A DNA stretch of 36,315 nucleotides from Chitinophagaceae bacterium (GCA_020848815.1 JADLHL010000002.1:1-36315); one strand, 5' to 3'. Counted from the first letter of the stretch, positions 23,936-32,921 are shown. Program-made: numbers and translations. The notes: generated from the letters alone by a model not told the origin.

Positions 23936-24736
23936 CTAGAGAATGTAGCGGTCTTCTTCCGAAATTTTGGTCATGTTGTTTTTCTGCAACACTTCCTTGG
24001 CCAGGTTGAGGTAATTATTGGCTCCCTTGCTATCGGCATCGTACAAAATCACGGGCTTACCTACGCTGGGCGCTTCGCTCAGGCGGGTGTTGCGGTGAAT
24101 GATGGTTTCGAAAACCAGCGATTCAAAGTGCCGGCGGACTTCGCTCACCACCTGATTGCACAGGCGCAGGCGGCCGTCGTACATCGTCATCAAAATGCCT
24201 TCAATTTCCAGCTGTGGATTGAGGCGGTTTTGTACAATTTTGATAGTATTGAGGAGCTTGCCCAAACCTTCGAGGGCAAAAAATTCTGTTTGAACGGGAA
24301 TGGCGACTGAATCGGCAGCCACCAATGCATTTACCGTAATGAGGCCCAGCGAAGGAGAGCAGTCGATGACGATGAGGTCATACTTTTCCTGCAAGGGCTG
24401 CAGCAATTGCTTCAGCACATTTTCGCGGTTGGGGTGATTAATCATTTCAATTTCGGCACCCACCAGATCGATGTGAGAAGGAATAAGGTCGAGGTTAGGG
24501 ATTTCAGTTTTGAGCACCACGTCGGCTGCAGGTACATTGTTTACCAAACAGTCGTACAGGCTCAGGTTGATGTTTTGCAAATCGAAGCCCACACCCGTGG
24601 TGCTGTTGGCCTGTGGGTCGGCATCTACCAACAATGTTCTGTATTCCAATACGGCCAGGCTGGCCGCCAGGTTAATGGCAGTAGTGGTTTTACCTACACC
24701 GCCTTTCTGATTCGCTATTCCGATCGTTCTTGCCAT
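23936..24736 (-). CDS. parA: Chromosome-partitioning ATPase ParA (Soj)
   Basis: 266 residues. ParA is a deviant Walker ATPase that binds DNA non-specifically as an ATP dimer and is released by ParB, which moves the origin. The deviant P-loop [20 protein letters not shown] is at residues ~9-28. [14 protein letters not shown] follows (switch I region), then [20 protein letters not shown] (Walker B) and [13 protein letters not shown]. The size fits a chromosomal ParA without the N-terminal helix-turn-helix of plasmid types. It is 40 bases after the UPF0173 gene on the same strand, and parB follows. Confidence 0.96.
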   Translation of the reverse strand: MARTIGIANQKGGVGKTTTAINLAASLAVLEYRTLLVDADPQANSTTGVGFDLQNINLSLYDCLVNNVPAADVVLKTEIPNLDLIPSHIDLVGAEIEMINHPNRENVLKQLLQPLQEKYDLIVIDCSPSLGLITVNALVAADSVAIPVQTEFFALEGLGKLLNTIKIVQNRLNPQLEIEGILMTMYDGRLRLCNQVVSEVRRHFESLVFETIIHRNTRLSEAPSVGKPVILYDADSKGANNYLNLAKEVLQKNNMTKISEEDRYIL

Positions 24737-24776
24737 TGTAATCCGCCTCTTCCTTGCTTATTGCTGTTTGTTGATA

Positions 24777-25457
24777 TTAGAGCTCAATTGTTTCGCCAAT
24801 TGCTGGCAGGGTGAGTGTGATGTTTTTGCTAGCGAAAGCCTGTGTGGCTGCCGCTTTGTCTACCACAATGTAGCCAAAGGTATCGTAATGCACACCTACC
24901 ACCTGCGTGGTTTTTACCCACTCAGCAGCAATAGCTGCATCACTAGCACCCATGGTGAAATTATCGCCGATGGGAAGCACAGCAAATTTGATTTTTCCCC
25001 ATAGGGGTATCAACTGCATATCCATGGTGAGGGCCGTATCGCCACTGTAGTAAAAATCGCCTTCGGCGCTGTTGATGACAAAACCCATGGGATTGCCGCC
25101 ATAGCTGCCATCGGGCAGGCTGCTGCTGTGGTGCGCCACTACGCATTTCACCGTTCCGAAATCAAACTGGCGTTGGCCGCCGGTGTTCATGGGGTGTACG
25201 TTATCATGGCCCTGTTGTTTCAGCCAGGCCATTAGTTCATAGGCACAAATAACGGTGGCATTGTTAGCCTTGGCTATTTCTACAGCGTCGGCCACATGGT
25301 CCTGATGGGCATGCGACAGCAAAATGTAGTCGGCCTTAATGGCAGCTACATCTACCGAAGCAGCCAGCTCATTGTAGCGGATAAACGGATCGAACAACAG
25401 TTTTTTGCCTGCTGTTTCAACCAAAAAGCATGAATGACCGTAGTAAGTGAGTTTCAT
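24777..25457 (-). CDS. UPF0173 metal-dependent hydrolase (metallo-beta-lactamase fold)
   Basis: 226 residues from ATG at 25457 (MKLTYYGHSCFLVET, the family start). The frame runs 69 codons further upstream, but that part is unconserved and overlaps the start of the divergent gene. The metal site is LSHAHQDHVAD (HxHxDH). GNPMGFVI, FYYSGDTAL and the late GVHYDTF with the last His complete the fold. Members are close to YtkL; their substrate is not settled. It is the first gene before parA on the same strand and could share its transcript. Confidence 0.9.
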   Translation of the reverse strand: MKLTYYGHSCFLVETAGKKLLFDPFIRYNELAASVDVAAIKADYILLSHAHQDHVADAVEIAKANNATVICAYELMAWLKQQGHDNVHPMNTGGQRQFDFGTVKCVVAHHSSSLPDGSYGGNPMGFVINSAEGDFYYSGDTALTMDMQLIPLWGKIKFAVLPIGDNFTMGASDAAIAAEWVKTTQVVGVHYDTFGYIVVDKAAATQAFASKNITLTLPAIGETIEL

Positions 25458-25548
25458 TGCTAATTTTTTTACATTTTTCTGTATACCCAAATGAATTGCG
25501 CTGCAAATATGCAACTTGCGGCCTGCAATTATAACAGCAACCCACATT

Positions 25549-26793
25549 ATGCGTAGCGCCAGCGGCTCTATTATTTTTTTACTCGTTCTATTACTGGTCA
25601 ACTGGTATGTTTTCCAGGCTTTGAAAACCGTTTCTGTCAACTGGACCGGCCGTACCAGAATCATTGTATACAGTATCTACTGGCTCATTTGTGGCCTGGG
25701 CTTTGCCCTCATGGCCAGCCTGCCCTACGTACAGTTTGACACGTGGCCTAAAGCAGTTCGTACTTACTTGTTTGCCATTCCGGTGGGCTTTTTTCTGGCC
25801 CAACTGGTGAGCATTCCCTTCTTTTTGATGGATGATATCCGCCGGTTGTTTCAGTGGGGCGCCGGATTTTTTGTAGCTAAAAAAGCTGCCGGTATTGAAG
25901 CGGGTGAAGGCATCAGCCGCAGTGTGTTTTTGAGCTGGCTGGGCCTGGGCATTGGTGGCGGTTTGTTTGGTTCGCTGCTATATGGTTTCAAAAACAAATA
26001 CAACTATCAGGTAAGAAAAATACAATTGGCGTATCCCAATCTGCCCAAGGCTTTTAAAGGGTTTAAGCTGGTGCACATCAGCGATATACACAGCGGTAGC
26101 TTTACCGATAAAGAAGCGGTGCTGCGGGGCGTTCAACTCATCAATGAGCAGGCTGCTGATGTGGTGCTGTTTACCGGCGATATGGTAAATGATCGGGCTA
26201 CGGAAATGGAACCTTTCATGGATGTGTTTAGCCGGGTACAGGCCAAGCAGGGCGTGTACAGCACATTTGGCAACCACGACTATGGCGATTATGTACGTTG
26301 GAAAACAGATGAAGAAAAACTGGCCAACCAGGTTGCGCTGCGCAAAGTGCATGCCGAATTGGGCTGGCGCCTGCTGTGGGATGAACATGTGGTGCTTCAA
26401 AAAGATGACGCACAAATTGGGTTGATTGGTGTACAGAACATTAGCGGCAAAGGCAACTTTCACAGCTATGGCAGTTTGGCAAAAGCCATGAGCAACAAGC
26501 CCGATACATCTTTCAATATTCTCATGAGCCACGACCCCAGCCATTGGGATGCCGAAGTGGTGAAAGACCATCCGAACATTGACCTTACGTTAAGCGGCCA
26601 TACCCATGGCATGCAGTTTGGGGTAGAAATTCCCGGCTTCCGGTGGAGCCCGGTGAAGTGGATGTACAAGCAATGGGCCGGCTTGTATGAAACAGGTACA
26701 CAAAAGCTTTACGTAAACCGTGGCTTCGGTTTTATAGGCTACCCCGGCCGGGTGGGCATTTTGCCAGAAATAACTGTGATTGAGTTGGTGTAA
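25549..26793 (+). CDS. Membrane-anchored metallophosphoesterase (calcineurin-like, YaeI type)
   Basis: 414 residues from ATG at 25549; the frame opens slightly earlier at a TTG with no conserved residues. Four hydrophobic helices fill the first ~150 residues (starting IIFLLVLLLVNWYVFQAL and IVYSIYWLICGLGFALM). The phosphoesterase domain follows with all five metal motifs: SDIHSGSF, FTGDMVND, FGNHDYGDY, MSHDPSHWD and SGHTHGMQFG. Related enzymes hydrolyse phosphodiesters or UDP-sugar lipids at the membrane; YaeI is a lipid A precursor (UDP-diacylglucosamine) type hydrolase. The exact substrate is inference. It diverges from the UPF0173 gene over 91 bases. Confidence 0.9.
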   Translation: MRSASGSIIFLLVLLLVNWYVFQALKTVSVNWTGRTRIIVYSIYWLICGLGFALMASLPYVQFDTWPKAVRTYLFAIPVGFFLAQLVSIPFFLMDDIRRLFQWGAGFFVAKKAAGIEAGEGISRSVFLSWLGLGIGGGLFGSLLYGFKNKYNYQVRKIQLAYPNLPKAFKGFKLVHISDIHSGSFTDKEAVLRGVQLINEQAADVVLFTGDMVNDRATEMEPFMDVFSRVQAKQGVYSTFGNHDYGDYVRWKTDEEKLANQVALRKVHAELGWRLLWDEHVVLQKDDAQIGLIGVQNISGKGNFHSYGSLAKAMSNKPDTSFNILMSHDPSHWDAEVVKDHPNIDLTLSGHTHGMQFGVEIPGFRWSPVKWMYKQWAGLYETGTQKLYVNRGFGFIGYPGRVGILPEITVIELV

Positions 26794-26805
26794 ACGGTTA
26801 AACTC

Positions 26806-26847
26806 AGCAGCATCTTTCAGGTCATAGCCCCATACCTTTATGCTGCT
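26806..26847 (+). repeat. 8-bp inverted repeat just before the 26850 start codon
   Basis: AGCAGCAT (26806-26813) and ATGCTGCT (26840-26847) are perfect complements 26 bases apart. The second arm ends 2 bases before the ATG at 26850, and a weak -7 box (TACCTTTA, 26833-26840) sits at its edge. In a read-through mRNA it would cover the start region. Confidence 0.45.
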
Positions 26848-26849
26848 TT

Positions 26850-27893
26850 ATGAATACACTTCGTACGCTTTTTGTGACAGGCATCATTGCTGTATGCCTT
26901 CTTTTTTCGCCTGCGGCAAAAGCCCAGCAAGACACTGCCATTGACTACGCTGCATTGGGTGTAGACACAACTGCACTGTATGATTCATTGCTCAATGAAC
27001 TGCGGATGCTGGGGTTGGCAGGTGCATCCAAAAAAAGTTATTTCGATGTAAACGTGGGCATGGGCAATGGCACATTTGCGTTGCAAAATGCCAGCTTCGA
27101 TGTAAGCACCAACCACATTTTTTACAATGCTGGTTTGGGGTATTACCACAAGTCGGGTTTGTCGGTATCTGCAGGGGCCAACTTTACCAATAGCAATGGT
27201 TCGCTAAGTGTGTATCAGCAGTACATATCGCCGGCATTTGATTTCAGAAATAAAAAAGTAGCAGCCGGCATTTCTTATTTCCACTACTTCAATAAAAAGG
27301 ATGCAGATTTTTACATTTCACCATTGGTAAATGAATTGTATGCCTACACTGTATTGAAGAAGTCGTGGCTGCAACCCAAGCTGGCATTGGATTATGCCTG
27401 GGGCCAGTACGATGAATTGGAAGGGTTGAAATTTATTGACACGGTTCGGTATCGTCGGTTTGCACCCATTGTACGCTACCTCAGCCGGCAGCAGCGTATT
27501 GCCAACGTGAGTGATTTCAGCATTATGTTCAGCGTACGGCACGACTTCATTCATACTTCCGAAAAGCATCCGAAATTATTTTTCCGCTATACGCCCAGCT
27601 TGCTGGTATTGGGCGGCACAGCTACTTATGGTTCCAATACGCCGCTCAATTCATTGAACGGCCCACGCATGACTAACCTTACCAATGTGCAGTATTTCCA
27701 AAGCTTATATGGCGATGCGTTTACACCGCCATCTACCAGTTTTGCGTTGCAAAATTTCAACATCACCAATGCAGCCATGTTAGGTGTGGGCGCCTTTTAC
27801 CTACAGGGCCAGCTTACGTTGTCGTATATTATTCCTAAGGCGCAAAGCCGTTGGAATACATTCTTTAACCTCACCACTGGTGTAAGTTTTTAA
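26850..27893 (+). CDS. Outer-membrane beta-barrel protein, family not recognised
   Basis: 347 residues. Signal peptide MNTLRTLFVTGIIAVCLLFSPAAKAQ, cleaved about residue 26. A short linker (YAALGVDTTALYDSLLNELRML) precedes the barrel. From residue ~60 the protein alternates hydrophobic and polar residues with many aromatics and has no membrane helix. It ends in Phe (TGVSF), as expected for a protein inserted by BamA. I know no family name; the LNELRMLG linker followed by YFDVNVGMGNG seems shared by some Chitinophagaceae proteins, but I am not sure. It is followed by another small barrel protein 47 bases on, so the pair may be one transcript. Confidence 0.78.
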   Translation: MNTLRTLFVTGIIAVCLLFSPAAKAQQDTAIDYAALGVDTTALYDSLLNELRMLGLAGASKKSYFDVNVGMGNGTFALQNASFDVSTNHIFYNAGLGYYHKSGLSVSAGANFTNSNGSLSVYQQYISPAFDFRNKKVAAGISYFHYFNKKDADFYISPLVNELYAYTVLKKSWLQPKLALDYAWGQYDELEGLKFIDTVRYRRFAPIVRYLSRQQRIANVSDFSIMFSVRHDFIHTSEKHPKLFFRYTPSLLVLGGTATYGSNTPLNSLNGPRMTNLTNVQYFQSLYGDAFTPPSTSFALQNFNITNAAMLGVGAFYLQGQLTLSYIIPKAQSRWNTFFNLTTGVSF

Positions 27894-27940
27894 CGGCTTG
27901 CTGTAGCAGTCGGTGTATCATTTTTCATCACCCATTCGTT

Positions 27941-28549
27941 ATGATAAAAAATCATCTCTCTATGCGAGTTATTGGCACACTATGTTTTCTGCTGTTCTTG
28001 TCTGCTACATCCTTTGCGCAGTTCATAAAAATTGGCCCAAAGGCTGGCGCCAATCTGGTGAAAATGGAAGGCAAATCTTTCAAGGAAAGTTTTCAGCTGG
28101 GCTATTTTGCCGGAGCATTTGCCGAAGTAAAACTTGGCAAGAAATTTTACTTGCAACCAGAAGTGTTGTTTACCGAAACCAACCTGAGCACCAGCAGCAA
28201 TTTCTACGACATTTACCAAAACCTGCTGATACCAGATACGCTGACCAGCATTAAGCTGCAGGCTTTGACCATACCCGTAACACTCAACTGGCGGGTGGCC
28301 AATATCCTCTCGTTTTCGGCAGGGCCGCAGTTCAGCATCAATATGAAAAAAGGTGAGGGGCTGTTCAACAATGCCAAATCTGCTTTCAGCGATGGCGATA
28401 TTGCTTTTGTAGCTGGCGCCAATGTGATGCTGAGCAAACTGCGGGTAAGTGCCCGCTATGGCTGGGGCATCAAAGAAATGAACAATGTAGACGGCCAAGA
28501 TCCGTGGAAGCAACAAACCATTCAGTTGGGTGTCGGCTTCGTCTTCTAA
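27941..28549 (+). CDS. Small outer-membrane beta-barrel protein (PorT-like)
   Basis: 202 residues. Two in-frame ATGs are possible, 27941 and 27962; the second gives the neater signal peptide (MRVIGTLCFLLFLSATSFAQ). The mature part has the small-barrel pattern seen in the PorT/outer_membrane beta-barrel_2 group: GPKAGANLVKMEG, YFAGAFAEVKLGKKFYLQPEVLFTE, then LQALTIPVTLNWR and FSAGPQFSINMKKG, ending in GVGFVF with C-terminal Phe. Such proteins are 8-stranded barrels in the outer membrane. Their role ranges from assembly factors to unknown; I cannot choose. It is not the gliding/type 9 PorT by context, since no T9SS gene is nearby. Confidence 0.8.
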   Translation: MIKNHLSMRVIGTLCFLLFLSATSFAQFIKIGPKAGANLVKMEGKSFKESFQLGYFAGAFAEVKLGKKFYLQPEVLFTETNLSTSSNFYDIYQNLLIPDTLTSIKLQALTIPVTLNWRVANILSFSAGPQFSINMKKGEGLFNNAKSAFSDGDIAFVAGANVMLSKLRVSARYGWGIKEMNNVDGQDPWKQQTIQLGVGFVF

Positions 28550-28571
28550 CCTGTCATATATTCCACTGCTC

Positions 28572-28610
28572 AAGGGGTCAATTGCGCCATATCGGCAAGG
28601 TTGGCCCCTT
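28572..28610 (+). terminator. Terminator between the barrel gene and lon
   Basis: AAGGGGTCAA pairs with TTGGCCCCTT (one G-T pair); inner TTGC/GCAA may extend it. It starts 23 bases after the stop at 28549. No strong U-run follows, so termination may be partial. Confidence 0.55.
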
Positions 28611-28682
28611 TGGCATTAATATTGGTCCATTCTTTCTCCTGCACGTTGTGTAGTAATTTGACAATCGTTTCAAGCAAAATAT

Positions 28683-31088
28683 ATGAGTAGATCGCAGCAG
28701 CCTTTTTTTATGAATAGTGAGGACGATGTAGACTTCATGCCCATCATTCCCATTACGGAAGGAGAGCAGGAAGAAGACAAAAGCATAGTATATCCTGATG
28801 TTGTGCCGGTGCTGCCTTTGCGCAATACCGTATTGTTTCCCGGCGTAGTGATACCCATTACCGTGGGCCGCGATAAAAGCATCAAGGCAGTAAACGATGC
28901 ATACAAAGGCGACAAACTGATTGCCGTTTTGGCGCAAAAAGACAGCAGCGTAGAAGAGCCGTCGCCGGAAGATTTGGTGGAGATTGGCACAGTGGCCAAA
29001 ATCATCAAACTCATCAAAATGCCCGATGGCGGCACTACGGTGATTTTGCAGGGTAAGCGCCGATTTCGGTTGCTGAACATTTTGGAGCAAGACCCGTATT
29101 TCAAAGCTAGTGTAGAATACCTGCAGGAAACGGAGCAACCGAAGGATCAGAATTTTGATGCATTGGTGAGCAACATTAAAGAACTGGCTACGCAAATCAT
29201 TCAGCTCTCGCCCAACATTCCCAGCGAAGCGGCCATCATTCTCAAAAACATTGAGAACCCATCTTTCCTCATCCACTTTGTGGCCGGAAATATGAATACC
29301 GATGTAAAAGAGAAGCAGCAAATTTTGGAGCTGAACGACATTGATAAACGTGCCGAAGAACTGAACCGCCTGCTGCACCGGGAACTCCAATTTGCGCAGC
29401 TGAAAGATCAGGTAACGAATAAAACCCGCACCGAAATAGACAAGCAGCAGCGGGAGTATTTTTTGCAGCAGCAACTCAAGAGCATCAAAGAAGAGTTGGG
29501 TACCGATAATGTAGCCGAGGTAAACCAAATGCGCCAGAAAGCAGAAGGCAAAAAATGGCCGGCTGCTGCCAAACAAGCATTTAGCACGGGCATTGAAAAA
29601 CTCGAACGCATGCACCCCAGCACACCTGATTACAGCGTGGTGTACAACCACCTCGATTTGATGCTGGACCTGCCTTGGGATGAAACCACCGAAGACAATT
29701 ACGACCTGAAAAATGCCAAGAAAGTACTGGATGCCGATCATTATGGCATGCACAAAATCAAGGAGCGTATTTTAGAATATCTGGCCGTACTGAAATTGAA
29801 GGGCGATATGAAAAGTCCCATCCTGTGTTTCGTTGGTCCTCCGGGTATTGGTAAAACTTCGTTGGGCCGCAGCATTGCCCATGCTATTGGTCGCAAGTAT
29901 GTTCGCCTGAGCCTCGGTGGTTTGCACGATGAAAGTGAAATTCGTGGTCACCGCAAAACCTATATTGGTGCTATGCCGGGCCGCATTTTGCAAAACCTGC
30001 GTAAGGTAAAAACCAGCAATCCGGTGATGATATTGGACGAGATTGACAAAGTGGGCAACGACCATCGCGGCGATCCTTCCAGCGCCCTGCTCGAAGTGCT
30101 CGACCCTGAGCAAAACAATACATTTTACGATAACTATCTGGAGCTGGAATACGATCTGAGCAAGGTGTTGTTTATAGCAACGGCCAACAGCTTACAGAGC
30201 ATTCAGCCGGCACTCCGCGACCGATTGGAAATCATCGATCTTTCTGGCTACGCCATTGAAGAGAAAGTGGAAATAGCGAAGCGTCACCTCATTCCCAAAC
30301 AACAGGAAGCACATGGCTTGGCCAAGCAAAACCTGAAGATTGCCGATCCGGTGATTGAAAAAATTGTAGAGTCGTACACCCGTGAAAGCGGGGTGCGGGA
30401 GCTCGACAGACAAGTGGCGTCTGTGATGCGGTACAAGGCCCGAGAGTTTGCCACCAATGGTAAAATGAAAACACAGGTGTTGGCAAAAGATGTAGAGAAG
30501 ATTTTGGGTGTGCCCCGCTACAGCAATGATATGTACAAAACCGTGAACCAACCCGGCGTAGCGGTAGGTTTGGCATGGACCTATGTTGGTGGAGACATTT
30601 TGTTTATTGAAGCACTGCTTAGCGAAGGCAAAGGAGAATTGAAACTCACCGGCAACCTGGGCAATGTGATGAAAGAAAGCGCCAGCACTGCATTGACGTA
30701 TTTGCAAGCCAATGCCAAAAAGATTGGTGTTGATGCGGAGCTATTCAACAAGCGTAGCATACACATACACGTGCCCGAAGGTGCTGTACCTAAAGATGGC
30801 CCAAGTGCTGGTGTCACCATGCTTACAGCACTTACATCTGTGTTTACAGGCCGCAGGGTAAAACCCTACCTGGCCATGACAGGTGAAATTACTTTGCGTG
30901 GACAGGTGCTGCCCGTGGGTGGTATCAAAGAAAAAATATTGGCCGCTAAAAGAGCCGGTTTGAAAGAAGTGATTTTGTGCTGGCAAAATGAAAAGGATGT
31001 AAAGGAAATTGATCCTTCATTTATTGGCGGTATGACCTTTCACTATGTTAAAACAATGCAACAAGTGCTCGATTTGGCATTGGTATAA
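28683..31088 (+). CDS. lon: ATP-dependent protease Lon
   Basis: 801 residues. Lon unfolds and degrades damaged and regulatory proteins as a cytoplasmic hexamer. After a short acidic head comes the LAN substrate domain (VPVLPLRNTVLFPGVVIPI), then the coiled helical region with QREYFLQQQLKSIKEELG. The AAA+ domain follows with Walker A GPPGIGKT at 385-392 and Walker B VMILDEIDK. The protease domain has the Ser in PKDGPSAGVT (Ser708) and the Lys in GGIKEKIL (Lys749). All catalytic residues are present. ATG at 28683 is used; an ATG nine codons in is possible. A heat-shock type operator was not seen. Confidence 0.97.
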   Translation: MSRSQQPFFMNSEDDVDFMPIIPITEGEQEEDKSIVYPDVVPVLPLRNTVLFPGVVIPITVGRDKSIKAVNDAYKGDKLIAVLAQKDSSVEEPSPEDLVEIGTVAKIIKLIKMPDGGTTVILQGKRRFRLLNILEQDPYFKASVEYLQETEQPKDQNFDALVSNIKELATQIIQLSPNIPSEAAIILKNIENPSFLIHFVAGNMNTDVKEKQQILELNDIDKRAEELNRLLHRELQFAQLKDQVTNKTRTEIDKQQREYFLQQQLKSIKEELGTDNVAEVNQMRQKAEGKKWPAAAKQAFSTGIEKLERMHPSTPDYSVVYNHLDLMLDLPWDETTEDNYDLKNAKKVLDADHYGMHKIKERILEYLAVLKLKGDMKSPILCFVGPPGIGKTSLGRSIAHAIGRKYVRLSLGGLHDESEIRGHRKTYIGAMPGRILQNLRKVKTSNPVMILDEIDKVGNDHRGDPSSALLEVLDPEQNNTFYDNYLELEYDLSKVLFIATANSLQSIQPALRDRLEIIDLSGYAIEEKVEIAKRHLIPKQQEAHGLAKQNLKIADPVIEKIVESYTRESGVRELDRQVASVMRYKAREFATNGKMKTQVLAKDVEKILGVPRYSNDMYKTVNQPGVAVGLAWTYVGGDILFIEALLSEGKGELKLTGNLGNVMKESASTALTYLQANAKKIGVDAELFNKRSIHIHVPEGAVPKDGPSAGVTMLTALTSVFTGRRVKPYLAMTGEITLRGQVLPVGGIKEKILAAKRAGLKEVILCWQNEKDVKEIDPSFIGGMTFHYVKTMQQVLDLALV

Positions 31089-31187
31089 AACATAGTTATA
31101 AAAATCTATAAGTTCACTCAACAAAAAGAAATCATGCCCTGTTAATATTGCTGACACGAAATTTTCATGTTGGTTGTTTTAAGGGTT

Positions 31188-31221
31188 AAAAAAATCCTCC
31201 TGTTCTCAGGAGGATTTTTTT
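31188..31221. terminator. Strong bidirectional terminator after lon
   Basis: A perfect 15-bp stem (seven A, then TCCTCCTG, and its complement) with a 4-base loop TTCT. It serves lon (plus) and, overlapping its stop codon by one base, the DUF5995 gene on the minus strand. The 31089-31187 stretch before it shows nothing else. Confidence 0.9.
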
Positions 31222-31958
31222 TATGCCAATAAAGCTGCTACCCGCTGCACATTTTTCTCTTCAAACCATCGGATAGGAGTGAGCATCCAACCAGCTACCG
31301 CACCGGGTTTGGCTATCTTTTGAGAAATGCTCAATACTGTTGCATCTATTTGAAGAATGTAGGCTGCACGTTCTGGCTCAGGCATCAGCGCCAGCGCCAC
31401 TGCATTGGCCCAGGCAGCTTGCCGGGCTTTTTCAATACTAAAATTGAGCACGGCTTTTTCTTTGCCCTCACTTATGCGGCTGAGCAGTTTCATGGGCCAG
31501 CAAATGGCTTCGAGTTTGCGCTGCACTTCTACCGCCAGCGTTGCAATCTGGCTGTTTATTGTATCGAAATCTTTTTGCAATTGCCAAATGGTATTGCCGG
31601 GTGCAGTGAGTGCCGCAGCAATGGCGAGATCGAGATTGATGTGCGTATTGATGCCCATCAGCAAATGCTGAATGACCGTATAAGGCTGTTGTGTACTATC
31701 AAACACATGCCGCCAGCTTTGGGTAAGTGTACAACGTTGTTGGTATTGATGCCACGCATCAATGTAGCGCTGTGCAAAAAATACATCCAGCTTTTCCATG
31801 CGGGCAGCATCTTCAAATACTTGTTGCTGAATACCCTGTTGTACGGCCACCGTCATTTGCCGGTAAAGGCTGGCAAAATAAGCCTGGCGAGAAGATTGGG
31901 CTACGCTGTGTGCAATAATGTGATCGAGTTGGGCGATGACTTCGGCGATGGTTTGCAT
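31221..31958 (-). CDS. DUF5995 family protein
   Basis: 245 residues, mostly helical, with no signal peptide or membrane segment. The key pattern is VIQHLLMGINTHINLDLAIAAA (residues ~93-115), with the His-Asn-His residues that I recognise as the DUF5995 hallmark. WQLQKDFDTINSQIATLA and ICWPMKLLSRI follow. The conserved His and Asp could bind metal or a substrate, but no function is known to me. It stands alone between two terminated neighbours. A promoter-like TATCTTTA lies only 4 bases before the ATG. Confidence 0.75.
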   Translation of the reverse strand: MQTIAEVIAQLDHIIAHSVAQSSRQAYFASLYRQMTVAVQQGIQQQVFEDAARMEKLDVFFAQRYIDAWHQYQQRCTLTQSWRHVFDSTQQPYTVIQHLLMGINTHINLDLAIAAALTAPGNTIWQLQKDFDTINSQIATLAVEVQRKLEAICWPMKLLSRISEGKEKAVLNFSIEKARQAAWANAVALALMPEPERAAYILQIDATVLSISQKIAKPGAVAGWMLTPIRWFEEKNVQRVAALLA

Positions 31959-31962
31959 GCCT

Positions 31963-31970
31963 TAAAGATA
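31963..31970 (-). promoter_or_regulatory. Weak -7 element directly before the DUF5995 start
   Basis: TATCTTTA on the minus strand differs from TAnnTTTG only at the last base. AGGC then ATG follow, the same 4-base spacing as at purM. Confidence 0.3.
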
Positions 31971-31984
31971 GCCGCCGCCTGTAT

Positions 31985-32704
31985 TTATTGCAACTGCCGT
32001 TTGTATAACTGCACGGTATTTTCCAAACCCAAATACAACGCATCGCAGATGAGGGCATGACCAATCGAAACCTCATCGAGCATGGGAATGTGTTGTTTCA
32101 AAAAAGCCAGGTTGTGCATGTCCAAATCATGACCGGCATTCAATCCCAAACCCAGTTGATGCGCCAGATTTGCTGCCTGCACGTAAGGCGCAACAGCTTC
32201 CTCTTTTTTGCCTTCGGCGTAGAGGCGGGCATAACTTTCGGTATACAGTTCAATGCGGTTGGTGCCAGTAGCAGCAGCGCCTTCTACCATGGCTTCTACA
32301 GGGTCTACAAAAATGGATACCCGGATTCCCGCTGATTGAAAACGGCCAATGATATCTACCAGATAATCTTTGTGGGCAATGGTGTCCCAGCCATGATCGC
32401 TGGTGAGCTGGCCATCGGCATCGGGCACCAGTGTTACCTGATGCGGTTTTACTTCCAGCACCAGGTCTACAAATTTTTGTTCTCTGGGGTTGCCTTCAAT
32501 GTTGAATTCTGTGGTTACGATTTGTTTCAGGGCCCGCACATCGGCATAGCGAATGTGGCGTTCGTCGGGGCGGGGATGCACCGTGATGCCTTCAGCACCA
32601 AAACGTTCAATGTCTTTCGCTGTTTGAATGACGTCGGGATTATTGCCACCACGGCTGTTGCGGAGTGTGGCAATCTTATTGATGTTGACAGATAACTTGG
32701 TCAT
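31985..32704 (-). CDS. pdxJ: Pyridoxine 5'-phosphate synthase
   Basis: 239 residues from ATG at 32704. The frame is open upstream, but that part carries the promoter and no conserved residues. PdxJ condenses 1-deoxyxylulose 5-phosphate with 3-amino-2-oxopropyl phosphate to make pyridoxine phosphate (DXP-dependent vitamin B6 route), as a cytoplasmic TIM-barrel octamer. Motifs: [29 protein letters not shown] with the catalytic His, FNIEGNP with the catalytic Glu, [39 protein letters not shown] (phosphate site) and [12 protein letters not shown]. It is complete. No other B6 gene is near. Confidence 0.95.
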   Translation of the reverse strand: MTKLSVNINKIATLRNSRGGNNPDVIQTAKDIERFGAEGITVHPRPDERHIRYADVRALKQIVTTEFNIEGNPREQKFVDLVLEVKPHQVTLVPDADGQLTSDHGWDTIAHKDYLVDIIGRFQSAGIRVSIFVDPVEAMVEGAAATGTNRIELYTESYARLYAEGKKEEAVAPYVQAANLAHQLGLGLNAGHDLDMHNLAFLKQHIPMLDEVSIGHALICDALYLGLENTVQLYKRQLQ

Positions 32705-32724
32705 AGCAGGTTTTTGCTGGGCGG

Positions 32725-32732
32725 CAAATGTA
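32725..32732 (-). promoter_or_regulatory. -7 promoter element of pdxJ
   Basis: TACATTTG on the minus strand fits TAnnTTTG, followed by CCGCCC. The pdxJ ATG lies 20 bases beyond, giving a very short leader. Confidence 0.5.
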
Positions 32733-32812
32733 CAAAAACCAACAGGGCCGTGGTGTTCTGCGCCGTCAAGCATTTATATCAACTCGGGCAGAAAAAAAAC
32801 TTTTGATGTTTC

Positions 32813-32838
32813 TGTAACATTTAAAAAAGGCAGTCGTC
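32813..32838 (+). promoter_or_regulatory. ECF-sigma-like promoter of the DUF2807 gene
   Basis: TGTAAC (32813-32818), 16 bases, CGTC (32835-32838). This matches the general ECF promoter form (AAC -35 motif, 16-base spacer, CGTC -10) and not the housekeeping TAnnTTTG type. The ATG at 32922 is 83 bases further on. No sigma gene lies in the window. Confidence 0.45.
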
Positions 32839-32921
32839 ACACTTCCAACATTCACACACGGCAGCTGCTGCAATACCCTGCTCACTGCTGTTTTAACCAT
32901 CATTCAAAACATCATTTGAGT

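Noticed and set aside
23861..24776. parS site near parAB
   Set aside because: No match to the canonical parS palindrome TGTTTCACGTGAAACA was seen by eye here or elsewhere in the window; CACAAA-GGG-TTTGTG is a different sequence.
25458..25548. Repeated TGCAA units in the divergent gap between the UPF0173 and phosphoesterase genes
   Set aside because: Three irregularly spaced 5-mers are within chance for a 91-base stretch, and no exact TAnnTTTG box is present on either strand.
28578..29753. 391-codon open frame on the minus strand opposite lon
   Set aside because: It is antisense to the well-conserved lon N-terminal region. Its peptide is rich in Phe, His, Val and Tyr as expected for a reverse-frame shadow, shows no family motif and runs past the lon start into the terminator.
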